A DNA stretch of 32,038 nucleotides from Pseudomonas akapageensis (GTDB taxonomy: Bacteria; Pseudomonadota; Gammaproteobacteria; Pseudomonadales; Pseudomonadaceae): NCBI RefSeq assembly GCF_011355085.1, contig NZ_VXCP01000043.1, forward strand, positions 1 through 32,038. The letters are read 5' to 3'. Every line of letters begins with the position of its first letter. Within the stretch, counting starts at the first letter, position 1. Both the position numbers and the translations under genes were made by a program. The notes below the pieces were generated by a model. That model saw only the letters and a program-made list of their open reading frames with translations, was not told where the DNA came from and made no database searches. Shown here one piece after another: positions 22,462 through 29,638 of the stretch.

Positions 22462-23274
22462 ATGGCAATCTCGCTCATCCTCGGCATGCTGGTGGGCGCT
22501 GTACTGGGCCTGACAGGCGCCGGTGGCGGCATACTGGCCGTGCCGGTGCTGGTGGCCGGCATGGGCTGGACCATGCAGCAGGCGGCGCCGGTGGCATTGG
22601 TTGCAGTCGTCGGTAGCGCCGTGCTCGGCGCGCTGGAAGGCTTGCGCAAAAAACTGGTGCGCTACCGCGCCGCGATGCTGATGGCGCTCAGCGGCGTGCC
22701 GTTTACCCTGGTGGGCCTGCACGTTGCGCAGGTCACCCCGCAGCGCTGGTTGATGGGGATATTCGGCCTCGTCATGTTATTCGTGGGCCTGCGCCTGCTG
22801 TTGCAGAAACAGGACTCGGCGGCCATGAACATTGAAACGACCATGCGCATTGCGCGCATCGACCCGCAAACCGGGCGATTCCAGTGGTGCCTGGGCACCG
22901 GACTGCTGCTGGGCAGCATCGGCGCCCTGACCGGATTCCTGACGGGGTTGCTGGGGGTGGGCGGCGGTTTCGTCATTGTGCCGCTGCTGCGCCGGTACAC
23001 CAATGTCTCGATGCACGGCGTCGTGGCCACGTCCCTGATGGTGATTGCGCTGGTGGGCACCGGCGGCATCGTGGTAGCGCTGGTTCATGGCGCGGTGATG
23101 CCCGTCAAGGCCACGGTGCTGTTTGCCTTGACCACGGCCATGGGCATGGCCGCCGGACGCCAACTGGCCGGCCGTCTTTCAGGGCGCCATGTGCAGCGGG
23201 GTTTTGCTGCGGTGCTGATCGTCGTGGCGCTGGGCTTGGTGACCCGGGCGCTCCTTGCCCCGGTAATCGGGTAG
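22462..23274 (+). CDS. TauE/SafE-family membrane transporter
   Basis: 270-residue inner-membrane protein with about 8 hydrophobic segments and the two-fold TauE/SafE repeat: GAVLGLTGAGGGILAVPVL near 15 and GFLTGLLGVGGGFVIVPLL near 155. Family members export sulfite, sulfoacetate or related anions; the substrate here is not determinable. GGGAG before the ATG at 22462 supports the start. It could extend the sulfur theme set by the rhodanese gene, but a hairpin separates it from the SDR operon. Its stop codon lies in a hairpin shared with the convergent histidine-kinase gene. Confidence 0.9.
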   Translation: MAISLILGMLVGAVLGLTGAGGGILAVPVLVAGMGWTMQQAAPVALVAVVGSAVLGALEGLRKKLVRYRAAMLMALSGVPFTLVGLHVAQVTPQRWLMGIFGLVMLFVGLRLLLQKQDSAAMNIETTMRIARIDPQTGRFQWCLGTGLLLGSIGALTGFLTGLLGVGGGFVIVPLLRRYTNVSMHGVVATSLMVIALVGTGGIVVALVHGAVMPVKATVLFALTTAMGMAAGRQLAGRLSGRHVQRGFAAVLIVVALGLVTRALLAPVIG

Positions 23275-23289
23275 CTTCCGGAGCTACCC
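23269..23289. terminator. Hairpin spanning both stop codons of convergent genes
   Basis: GGGTAGCT (23269-23276) and AGCTACCC (23282-23289) form a perfect 8-bp stem with a 5-base loop. The left arm contains the TAG stop of the TauE-like gene (23272-23274). The right arm contains, on the minus strand, the TAG stop of the kinase gene (23284-23286). With only 9 bp between the genes, this hairpin is the only obvious terminator for both. No T-run follows. Confidence 0.55.
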
Positions 23290-24669
23290 TTGGAGGTGCC
23301 TCGGCAGTGGGGGGCGCGTCATGCCTCTTTTCAACCAAACCGAAACACAGAGTCCGCTCTTCTTTATCTCATCCGAAAAACTCAATCGGATGGTTGCGCC
23401 CGTACGATCGGCTATCGCCTTGACGATGGACAAACCCAGTCCGGAGCCTGCCTCATCGCTTCCCAAACTGCGGTAAAACGGATCGAACACCCGTATTTGT
23501 TCTTCTGCGCTGATACCCGGGCCTGTGTCCTTGACTTGAAGGATCACGGTCTCCTGCGCCACCTCGACCGTCAGGTCGACTCGCCCACCAAAGGGGGTGT
23601 AACGGATAGCGTTGTCGACCAGATTCCTGACCAAGATCAACAGATCCATTTCATTGATAATGACCTGTACGTCGTCGACGCTTTCAACACCGATATCGAT
23701 GCACTTGCTCTCTGCCAGCGGCAGCACGTCCTCCAGCACCCGTCGATACACTGCAAGAACTGAAACCGATGCCTGTGATCGTTCCGCGCTCGACTGGGCA
23801 GCGGCCAGGGCCAGCAATTGATCGATCAGCTTTCTGCTGCGTTCTATTCCCCGGGACAGCGACGATAAACGCGCATGGGCCGGCGCCGACATTTCTGTGG
23901 CCGACAGTCGCTCGGCTTGCAATGACAGGGCCGTCATGGGAGAGCGCAATTCGTGGGCTGCGTCGGCGATGAAGCGACGCTGGGCTTCCATGGACTGCGC
24001 GACGCGCGTCAGCAATCGATTGATGGCCACCACGAAAGGTCGAATCTCGGTCGGCAAATGGTTTTCGTCGATAGGGTGCAGCGCCTGCTGGTCGCGCTGA
24101 TCGATTTCGTCCGAGAGGGTTGCTATGGGGCGGAACAGTTTGCGCACCAGATCGCCCACCACCAGCAACAGCACCGGAAACAGGATGAGAAACGGCAACA
24201 GACTGCGCCAGGCACTCTCACGCGCCTCCTTGTCTCGCACATCGGCTTCCTGGGCAACAACGATGCGTTCGCCACGGACCGTGGTTCTGACCAGCACACG
24301 AAAATTTTCACCAGCAATGTTCAGGGTCGACAAGCCATCGGTCAGGGTGGTGGGGAACGGCAGCGGTATCGTTGCATCGTCATTGCCGAGCGCTTTGCTG
24401 CTGTCGGTCAGGTATTGCACGATAACCCTGGACTCTTCGTCGTCACCCGCGACCTGTTCCGCTGCAGGATAGTGCAGGGTCATCTGCTGCCGATCAAAAA
24501 GGACGGCCACTTGACGCAAGCTCTCGTCCTGCATTTCGTGCGCCTCGCCAAGGGCAGAGACGAAAGCGAAAACACCGGCCAGCACCGCCACGATCAGGAT
24601 GGCCAGCGACAGCGTTACAGACAGGCGGAACTGTACCGAGTCACTCAGGCGCTTTTTGAAACCATCCAT
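23284..24669 (-). CDS. Sensor histidine kinase (QseC/PmrB-like)
   Basis: 461-residue inner-membrane sensor. Membrane helices are at about 15-40 and 157-175, with a periplasmic sensor region of about 115 residues between. A HAMP-like linker (RPIATLSDEIDQRD) follows, then the dimerisation/phosphoacceptor box FIADAAHELRSPMTAL with His239, N box NLVDNAIRYTP, G1 DTGPGIS and G2 GSGLGLSIV. All kinase boxes are intact. Its ATG overlaps the end of the regulator gene by 25 bp, indicating coupled translation. The domain layout is that of QseC/PmrB-type EnvZ-class kinases, but the signal is unknown. Confidence 0.93.
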   Translation of the reverse strand: MDGFKKRLSDSVQFRLSVTLSLAILIVAVLAGVFAFVSALGEAHEMQDESLRQVAVLFDRQQMTLHYPAAEQVAGDDEESRVIVQYLTDSSKALGNDDATIPLPFPTTLTDGLSTLNIAGENFRVLVRTTVRGERIVVAQEADVRDKEARESAWRSLLPFLILFPVLLLVVGDLVRKLFRPIATLSDEIDQRDQQALHPIDENHLPTEIRPFVVAINRLLTRVAQSMEAQRRFIADAAHELRSPMTALSLQAERLSATEMSAPAHARLSSLSRGIERSRKLIDQLLALAAAQSSAERSQASVSVLAVYRRVLEDVLPLAESKCIDIGVESVDDVQVIINEMDLLILVRNLVDNAIRYTPFGGRVDLTVEVAQETVILQVKDTGPGISAEEQIRVFDPFYRSLGSDEAGSGLGLSIVKAIADRTGATIRLSFSDEIKKSGLCVSVWLKRGMTRPPLPRHLQG

Positions 24670-25310
24670 CCCATTCCCCTGACGTTCTTGATGACATGGT
24701 TCCCCAATTTCCGCCGCAGTGCGTGAATCAGAAACTCCACCGCGTTGCTTTCCACTTCATTGCCCCAGCCGTAAATGCGGTCTTCAAGTTCGCTGCGCGA
24801 AAGAATGGCGCCAGGCCTGATCAACAGGGCCTGCAGCAGGGCGAACTCGCGGCTGGAGAGCTGAACATCGGCTGTTTCGGCGGTGGTGGCTTGTTTGGAT
24901 ACCAGATCCAGCGACACCACGCCGTTGTCCAGCAATGACTGGGCGCTGCCGCCTTTGCGGCGCAACACGGCGCGCATGCGGGCCAACAGCTCCGCCATGG
25001 CGAAGGGTTTGAGCAAGAAGTCGTCAGCGCCGCCGTCGAGGCCGCGCAGGCGATCATCGAGGCCATCTCTTGCGGTGATGATCAGCAGCGGCACCGGGTT
25101 GTTACGGTCGCGAATGTCATCGAGCACATCGAGCCCGTCCTTGCCGGGTAACCCCAGATCCAGCAGCACCAGGTCGTAAGCTTGGGTGTCCAGCGCCGCA
25201 AGGGCGGTGAGTCCGTTCTTCACCCAGTCTGTGGCGTAGCTCGCATCGTTCAGTGCGCCCTGGATGGCTTCACCAATCATCGGGTCATCTTCGACCAGCA
25301 AAATCCGCAT
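24645..25310 (-). CDS. OmpR-family response regulator (QseB/PmrA-like)
   Basis: 221-residue two-domain response regulator. Receiver: MRILLVEDDP with acidic pocket, phosphoacceptor Asp51 in LVLLDLGLPGKDG, conserved Thr (ITARD) and Lys (LLKPF). The C-terminal winged-helix effector contains LSSREFALLQALLIRPGAILSRSELEDRIYGW and VEFLIHALRRKLG, ending in the QseB/PmrA-style NVRGMGWMV. The start ATG at 25310 is fixed by the canonical MRILLVEDD; the frame extension upstream runs through the 42-bp palindrome. It is co-transcribed with the overlapping kinase gene. Confidence 0.94.
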   Translation of the reverse strand: MRILLVEDDPMIGEAIQGALNDASYATDWVKNGLTALAALDTQAYDLVLLDLGLPGKDGLDVLDDIRDRNNPVPLLIITARDGLDDRLRGLDGGADDFLLKPFAMAELLARMRAVLRRKGGSAQSLLDNGVVSLDLVSKQATTAETADVQLSSREFALLQALLIRPGAILSRSELEDRIYGWGNEVESNAVEFLIHALRRKLGNHVIKNVRGMGWMVSKSA

Positions 25311-25332
25311 GTCCCGCTCCGGCTCATATTCA

Positions 25333-25374
25333 TCAATACAGGCGCGGCGGCCATGACCGTCGCGCCTGTATTGA
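25333..25374. promoter_or_regulatory. 42-bp near-perfect palindrome upstream of the two-component genes
   Basis: The arms beginning TCAATACAGGCGCGGCGGCC and the complement ending GCGCCTGTATTGA match at 19 of 21 positions. It lies 23 bp before the response-regulator start and 55 bp after the lipoprotein stop codon. There is no T-run on either strand, so it looks more like an RNA-processing or attenuation hairpin, or a large operator, than a simple terminator. Confidence 0.6.
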
Positions 25375-25429
25375 AGCACCTGAACCGGCGTTTGTCCGCC
25401 ACCGGATCAACCCGATGTGCGGCCGCAGG

Positions 25430-25867
25430 TCATTGCTTGCCCTTCATCAAATCGAAGGCTTTCAACAGATCATCCATTGCCGCCTTGCAATCGCTCTGCT
25501 TCGGCGTGCTGGCGCGCAGTTCATCGAGTGCCCGGTCAATGGCCTTGTCCAGAACATGCCAGTCACTGGCGGCGCGGGGCTTGATGCCGGCTTCGGCAGA
25601 GTCCCAGGACGTTTCCAGATCCTTGATGCGGGTTTTCGCCCCGGGCAGGTCGCCTTTATCGACGAGTGCGGCGACATCGGCGGCGATGGTACGGAACTCG
25701 GACAGATCACCGAGCTTCGAGCCGGACTGGGCGGGTGCGCTCATCGAGGTGGTCGGCGCGCCAGCACCGGGTTTGTCAGCAGGTTTCGAGCAGCCGGCGG
25801 CGACGCTGAGCAAACAGATCGACGAGACGATGGCGACGTGGCGAATGATAGTTTGAAGTGGACGCAT
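25430..25867 (-). CDS. Putative lipoprotein (145 aa)
   Basis: The product starts MRPLQTIIRHVAIVSSICLL with lipobox SVAAGC (Cys26), so it is likely a lipidated periplasmic protein. After a flexible Pro/Gly/Ser/Ala linker (27-50) comes an alpha-helical domain of about 95 residues (ADVAALVDKGDLPGAKTRIKDLE; WHVLDKAIDRALDELRAS), with a cysteine at about 130 and an end of DLLKAFDLMKGKQ. I do not recognise the family; the helical layout is seen in sensor-associated periplasmic proteins. GGAATCG before the ATG is a weak ribosome site; the longer frame to 25963 overlaps the upstream gene and is not preferred. It is 28 bp after the COG4705 gene, so the two probably share a transcript. Confidence 0.85.
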   Translation of the reverse strand: MRPLQTIIRHVAIVSSICLLSVAAGCSKPADKPGAGAPTTSMSAPAQSGSKLGDLSEFRTIAADVAALVDKGDLPGAKTRIKDLETSWDSAEAGIKPRAASDWHVLDKAIDRALDELRASTPKQSDCKAAMDDLLKAFDLMKGKQ

Positions 25868-25895
25868 GACGATTCCATGATGGGCTTTTGAAGGG

Positions 25896-26660
25896 TTACT
25901 GAGTGACGGCTTTACGGTTGCCGACACTGATTTGCGCGACCGCAACCAGAATAACGATGACACTCAGGAAGATGGCGCTGGTCCAGGTGGCGCCCATGCC
26001 CAGGCCTCCGTAGGTTTTGGCCTGGGTCAGCAAATCGCCGAGGGAGGCGCCAAACGGACGGGTAAGGATGTAGGCGATCCAGAAAGTCAGCACCACATTG
26101 CCGCCCAGGCGCCAGGCCACCAGGGTCGCGGCGATCAGCGCACCGAAAATGACGGCACCGAGAGTGAAGCCAAGGCCCAGTGCTTCGGTGGCCAGGTCGC
26201 CCGCCGCAGTGCCGAGAGCAAAGGTGCAGAGTACGGTCGCCCAGTAAAACAGCTCCCGTCGTGGGGTGACGATTTCGCGGATCGACAGGTTGTGCTCCAA
26301 CCGATACCAGACCAGAAAGTTGATCGCCAGCAGAACGGAAAAGACCGCCGTGCTGGTGTACAGGCTGATGTCGAGCATGTCGGTCATGATGTCGGTGATC
26401 TGGGTCCCGACGATGCTCACCAGCACCACGGTCAACCAGTAAATCCAGGGTGTATAGGCCTTGGTGCGCAGTTGAAAGCACAACGCGAGCACCAGCAGGA
26501 CGGCCATGCCGATGCTGGTCCAACCGGCACCGAAACCGGCATCCACGGCCAGAAAGTCCGCACCGGTTTCACCCACAGTCGTAGATAGAATCTTGATAAT
26601 CCAGAATGACAGTGTCACTTCGGGTACTTTGTTGAGCCATCCGGCTTTTTCGGGATTCAT
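25896..26660 (-). CDS. COG4705 membrane protein with four internal repeats (DUF347)
   Basis: 254-residue inner-membrane protein with about 8 hydrophobic segments. The sequence repeats a short polar motif four times, in this spacing: STTVGETGAD (26-35), IVGTQITDIM (83-92), TFALGTAAGD (146-155) and RPFGASLGD (201-209). Each has a Gly/Thr-rich turn, the last three ending at or near an aspartate. This is the DUF347-type repeat of uncharacterised membrane proteins. The acidic repeats could line a pore or metal site, but no function is established. AGGAGAGG about ten bases before the ATG at 26660 gives a strong start; the frame to 27401 is an artefact of the GNAT gene opposite. First gene of the probable operon COG4705 - lipoprotein - response regulator - kinase. 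Confidence 0.88.
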   Translation of the reverse strand: MNPEKAGWLNKVPEVTLSFWIIKILSTTVGETGADFLAVDAGFGAGWTSIGMAVLLVLALCFQLRTKAYTPWIYWLTVVLVSIVGTQITDIMTDMLDISLYTSTAVFSVLLAINFLVWYRLEHNLSIREIVTPRRELFYWATVLCTFALGTAAGDLATEALGLGFTLGAVIFGALIAATLVAWRLGGNVVLTFWIAYILTRPFGASLGDLLTQAKTYGGLGMGATWTSAIFLSVIVILVAVAQISVGNRKAVTQ

Positions 26661-26679
26661 GTGCGGGTAGCCTCTCCTG

Positions 26680-26698
26680 AGTTGAGCTGCGCTGAACT
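26680..26698. promoter_or_regulatory. 19-bp palindrome upstream of the COG4705 operon
   Basis: AGTTGAGC-TGC-GCTGAACT: the two 8-base arms are complementary except at one position. It lies about 20-38 bp before the start codon, near the likely promoter or 5' leader. Candidate binding site for the operon's response regulator or a leader hairpin; only symmetry and position support this. Confidence 0.4.
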
Positions 26699-26900
26699 GG
26701 CGCAGCGGAGAAGATACCCAGCGAAACTTAGCTGAGACTGAGGGACTGTGATGCGATCGATGCCAATGGCATTGCCAGTCCGTTTTGTACAGAATACCGA
26801 GCCCGAGCGGACCCTTCACTGACTGCCCCTGCCCCGAGATCTCCATGCCTTCATTTCCCGCCTCCTTCTTTCGTCGCCCCACCGAACGTGAGGCCCGACC

Positions 26901-27404
26901 ATGACCGGCGCCATGGTCGAGCTGGTGCAGACCGACCCCGAGCAGGCCGAACTGATCCGCAACCTGTACCAGTTCTATGCCTACGAGTCCTCGGACTGGG
27001 AACAGGAAGACGTGGAAGTCGATGGCCGCTTCTACATCCACGATGCCCATCTGGCGCGCTATTGGCGCGAGCCCCAGTGGAGCGCCAACCTGATCCTGGT
27101 CGACGGCTTCATTGCCGGCTTCCTGCTGATCGAGCAAAGCGAGTTGCCGGGGCTTGAGGCTCTGGAGCTGGCGGACCTGTTCATCCTGAAGAAGTACCGC
27201 CGCCTGGGCATCGGCCGGGCCCTGGCCACGCAAGTGTTGATGAGCGGGGAGCATGCCTGGCTGGTGCGCTTCTACCAGCAGGATGAAACGGCCGGCGCCT
27301 TCTGGCGTGCAGTGCTGGACGACCTGCCCCGGCCGGTGAATGCCATCGAGCCGGATGACGATGGGCAGCTCCTGACCTTCCTGGTGACACCGACGACCCA
27401 CTGA
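26901..27404 (+). CDS. GNAT-family N-acetyltransferase
   Basis: 167-residue GNAT protein, which transfers an acetyl group from acetyl-CoA. The acetyl-CoA pyrophosphate loop is RRLGIG (100-105) in ADLFILKKYRRLGIGRALA, preceded by strand 4 residues ALELADLFI. N-terminal NLYQFYAYESSDW and the acidic following segment suggest the acceptor-binding part; the substrate is unknown. GTGAGG precedes the ATG at 26901. Monocistronic, diverging from the COG4705 operon. Confidence 0.9.
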   Translation: MTGAMVELVQTDPEQAELIRNLYQFYAYESSDWEQEDVEVDGRFYIHDAHLARYWREPQWSANLILVDGFIAGFLLIEQSELPGLEALELADLFILKKYRRLGIGRALATQVLMSGEHAWLVRFYQQDETAGAFWRAVLDDLPRPVNAIEPDDDGQLLTFLVTPTTH

Positions 27405-27516
27405 GTGCGCCCAGGGTTGTGCGAGCGGATCAATAAACTGTCATTTTTGATCATTGAGCCTGGGTACTTCGAGTCGTATTTTCTGTTCTCAGAACAACAA
27501 TCCAAAGGAAGAGACG

Positions 27517-27945
27517 ATGACCGAACTGAATCTGCAAGCCCAGGCCGCCGCTTCGCTGCAACGCTGGCACGCCATGGTCGACCAGCGCGACCTCAGCGCG
27601 CTGCCCGAACTCCTGGCGCCGAACGTGGTGTTCCGCTCCCCCATGGCCCACACCCCTTACCCGGGCCCGGCGGTGGTCTCGACCCTGCTCAATACAGTGC
27701 TCCAGGTCTTCGTCGACTTCACCTACCACCGTCAGTTGGCCACCGCCGATGGCCTGAGCGTGGTGCTGGAATTCAGCGCCCGGGTCGATGGGCGTGAACT
27801 CAAGGGCATCGACATGATTCGGTTCGACGAGCAGGGCAAGATTGTCGACTTCGAGGTCATGGTTCGTCCAATGAGTGGCTTGCAGGCGCTTGGTGAAGAG
27901 ATGGGGCGGCGTTTGGGTAGCTATCTGGCCGCCGCCAAAGGCTAG
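27517..27945 (+). CDS. NTF2-like / SnoaL-fold protein
   Basis: 142-residue single-domain protein with the NTF2-like layout: helices at the N-terminus (AAASLQRWHAMVDQRDLSALPELLAPNVVFRSPMA), then strands including YHRQLATADGLSVVLEFSARVDGRELKGIDMIRFDEQGKIVDFEVMVRP. The last part, a strand ending MVRP and a C-terminal helix, is typical of SnoaL-like proteins. These may be enzymes (isomerases, hydrolases) or binding proteins; no catalytic residues can be named here. AAGGAAG at 27505-27511 supports the ATG at 27517. A terminator follows. Confidence 0.88.
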   Translation: MTELNLQAQAAASLQRWHAMVDQRDLSALPELLAPNVVFRSPMAHTPYPGPAVVSTLLNTVLQVFVDFTYHRQLATADGLSVVLEFSARVDGRELKGIDMIRFDEQGKIVDFEVMVRPMSGLQALGEEMGRRLGSYLAAAKG

Positions 27946-27965
27946 TGGCCACAGGCCACTTATTT
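27944..27965 (+). terminator. Terminator after the NTF2-like gene
   Basis: AGTGGCC-ACA-GGCCACT has a 7-bp stem with a 3-base loop and is followed by TATTT. It overlaps the stop codon (27943-27945) of the NTF2-like gene and precedes the chemoreceptor promoter. Confidence 0.6.
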
Positions 27966-27966
27966 C

Positions 27967-27993
27967 TCAAGTACGCCCCCGCCATGCCGATAA
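27967..27993 (+). promoter_or_regulatory. Sigma-28 (FliA) type promoter for the chemoreceptor
   Basis: TCAA at 27967-27970, a 15-base spacer (27971-27985) and GCCGATAA at 27986-27993. This matches the flagellar sigma-28 consensus TAAA-N15-GCCGATAA in spacing, in the whole -10 box and in 3 of 4 bases of the -35 core. It lies about 124 bp before the chemoreceptor start, an expected arrangement for motility-linked genes. Confidence 0.75.
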
Positions 27994-28116
27994 CTCCTGT
28001 CAGGCCTTGGCACTCTTCCTGCTTCTGAACAGGCCGACCCGCTTCAAAACGGCGCCCACGCTCAGGGGCGCCAGTTGTGCGCTTTATTCTTTCTCAATCA
28101 CATGGAGTAAGAGTGA

Positions 28117-29613
28117 ATGGCCTTCCCCCCGCGCTTTCTTGACCACTACCGCAAAGCCGACGGAATCATGCTCGGTTTGATCTGGCTGATGTTCCTCTTC
28201 TCCCTGGGCCTGGCTCTCTGGCATGACACCCTTGCCCAGGCGCTGGTGGTCGGCGGGGGCACGAGCCTGCTGCTGACGATGTTGTATCGCGCCATGGGCG
28301 GCACGCGGTTGATGCGTTGCTGCCTGGCCGTTGGCCTGATGCTGATGGCCGCCCTGCACATCAACCAGGCCGAGGGTGTGATCGAATCCCACTTCGGTAT
28401 CTTCGCCCTGCTGGCGGTGCTGACTTTTTATCGGGACTGGCTGCCGATTCTGGTCGCTGCGGCAACCATCGCGGTGCATCACGTGGTGTTCCATGCCCTG
28501 CAACACCAGGGCTTCCCCGTCTACGTCATGGCCCACCACGGTGGCTGGCCGATGGTATTCGTGCATGCCTTCTATGTGGTCATGGAGACGGCCGCCCTGC
28601 TCTATCTTGCCGTGCACAGCCAGGCCGATGCCGTCGAGAGCCAGGACATGCTGGACAAGATGCTCACCGCCACCTCCCAGCTCACCAGCAATGCCGGCGA
28701 GGGCGAAACGACCAGGGTGCACGTGTCGCTGGCCGATCGCTTCGACCGACTCCTGCTGCAAATCACTACCCTGGTGGACGGCGTCGCACGGGACTCCCAC
28801 GGCCTGGGTGAACTGAGCCAGGAACTGGCCGTGACCAGCAACACGCTGGAGCAAGGAGCAAGGAACCAGTTGACGGAAATTGCCCAGGTGACCGGTTCAA
28901 TGCAGCGCATGGGCGATGCGATGGGCCACATTGCGGTGCATGTCGAGCATGCCGCCGAACATGCCGGCCAGGCCAGCGCGCAAATTACCCGAGGACAGGA
29001 AAGCGTGAACCGGGCCCAGCACGAAATCACTCAACTGGCGTCGCGCCTGCAGGGTACCAACGAGACCGTGCAGGTGCTGGCGACCCAGGCCGAACAGATC
29101 GGCAACGTGCTGGAAGTCATCCGCAGCATCGCCGAACAGACCAACCTGCTGGCCCTCAACGCGGCCATTGAAGCGGCCCGGGCTGGCGATCAGGGTCGCG
29201 GCTTTGCCGTGGTGGCCGATGAAGTGCGCAGCCTTGCCCAGCGCACCGCTGTCTCGACCAAGGAAATCAAAACCATCATCGACGCCTTGCAGCACGGCAG
29301 CCGCAAGGCCGCCGAGGCCATGCACGACAGCCGCGCGGGGGTTGAGCGCTGTGTCGAAGACAGTCGCCAGGCGGCCACGATGTTGCAGGCCGTGGGTGCC
29401 GATATTGCACACATCGATGAACTCAACGGACGCATCGTCTGCACCACCCGCGAACAGTCCACGGCAAGCCTGGAAATCGTCGAGCGCTTGCAGTCGGTGC
29501 AGGCCATCGCGCAAACCACGGCAGGCGATGTCGGCACCCTGGCACTGCACAGCCGGCAATTGCCTTCCATCGCCACGCGCCTGGAAGCGCTGGGGCGAAC
29601 CTTTCACCAATGA
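28117..29613 (+). CDS. Methyl-accepting chemotaxis protein, six-helix membrane type
   Basis: 498-residue chemoreceptor. The N-terminal ~170 residues contain about six hydrophobic helices with only short loops, so there is no periplasmic ligand-binding domain; sensing is probably within the membrane or by the cytoplasmic side. Two His pairs (AVHHVVFHALQHQ; AHHGG) sit near helices 5 and 6. A linker (about 170-235) with weak HAMP-like heptads precedes the methylation and signalling helices, with the MCP hairpin EQTNLLALNAAIEAARAGD followed by GRGFAVVADEVRSLA. The C-terminal tail (THFxxP) lacks the CheR/CheB pentapeptide. GGAGTAAGAG precedes the ATG. The FliA-type promoter upstream fits motility-coupled expression. 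Confidence 0.9.
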   Translation: MAFPPRFLDHYRKADGIMLGLIWLMFLFSLGLALWHDTLAQALVVGGGTSLLLTMLYRAMGGTRLMRCCLAVGLMLMAALHINQAEGVIESHFGIFALLAVLTFYRDWLPILVAAATIAVHHVVFHALQHQGFPVYVMAHHGGWPMVFVHAFYVVMETAALLYLAVHSQADAVESQDMLDKMLTATSQLTSNAGEGETTRVHVSLADRFDRLLLQITTLVDGVARDSHGLGELSQELAVTSNTLEQGARNQLTEIAQVTGSMQRMGDAMGHIAVHVEHAAEHAGQASAQITRGQESVNRAQHEITQLASRLQGTNETVQVLATQAEQIGNVLEVIRSIAEQTNLLALNAAIEAARAGDQGRGFAVVADEVRSLAQRTAVSTKEIKTIIDALQHGSRKAAEAMHDSRAGVERCVEDSRQAATMLQAVGADIAHIDELNGRIVCTTREQSTASLEIVERLQSVQAIAQTTAGDVGTLALHSRQLPSIATRLEALGRTFHQ

Positions 29614-29638
29614 TTGCGGTTAGCTGTCGACCGGCCAC

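Noticed and set aside
26720..26830. Promoter candidate for the GNAT gene (TTGCCA...TACAGA)
   Set aside because: The spacing is only 10 bases, too short for a sigma-70 promoter.
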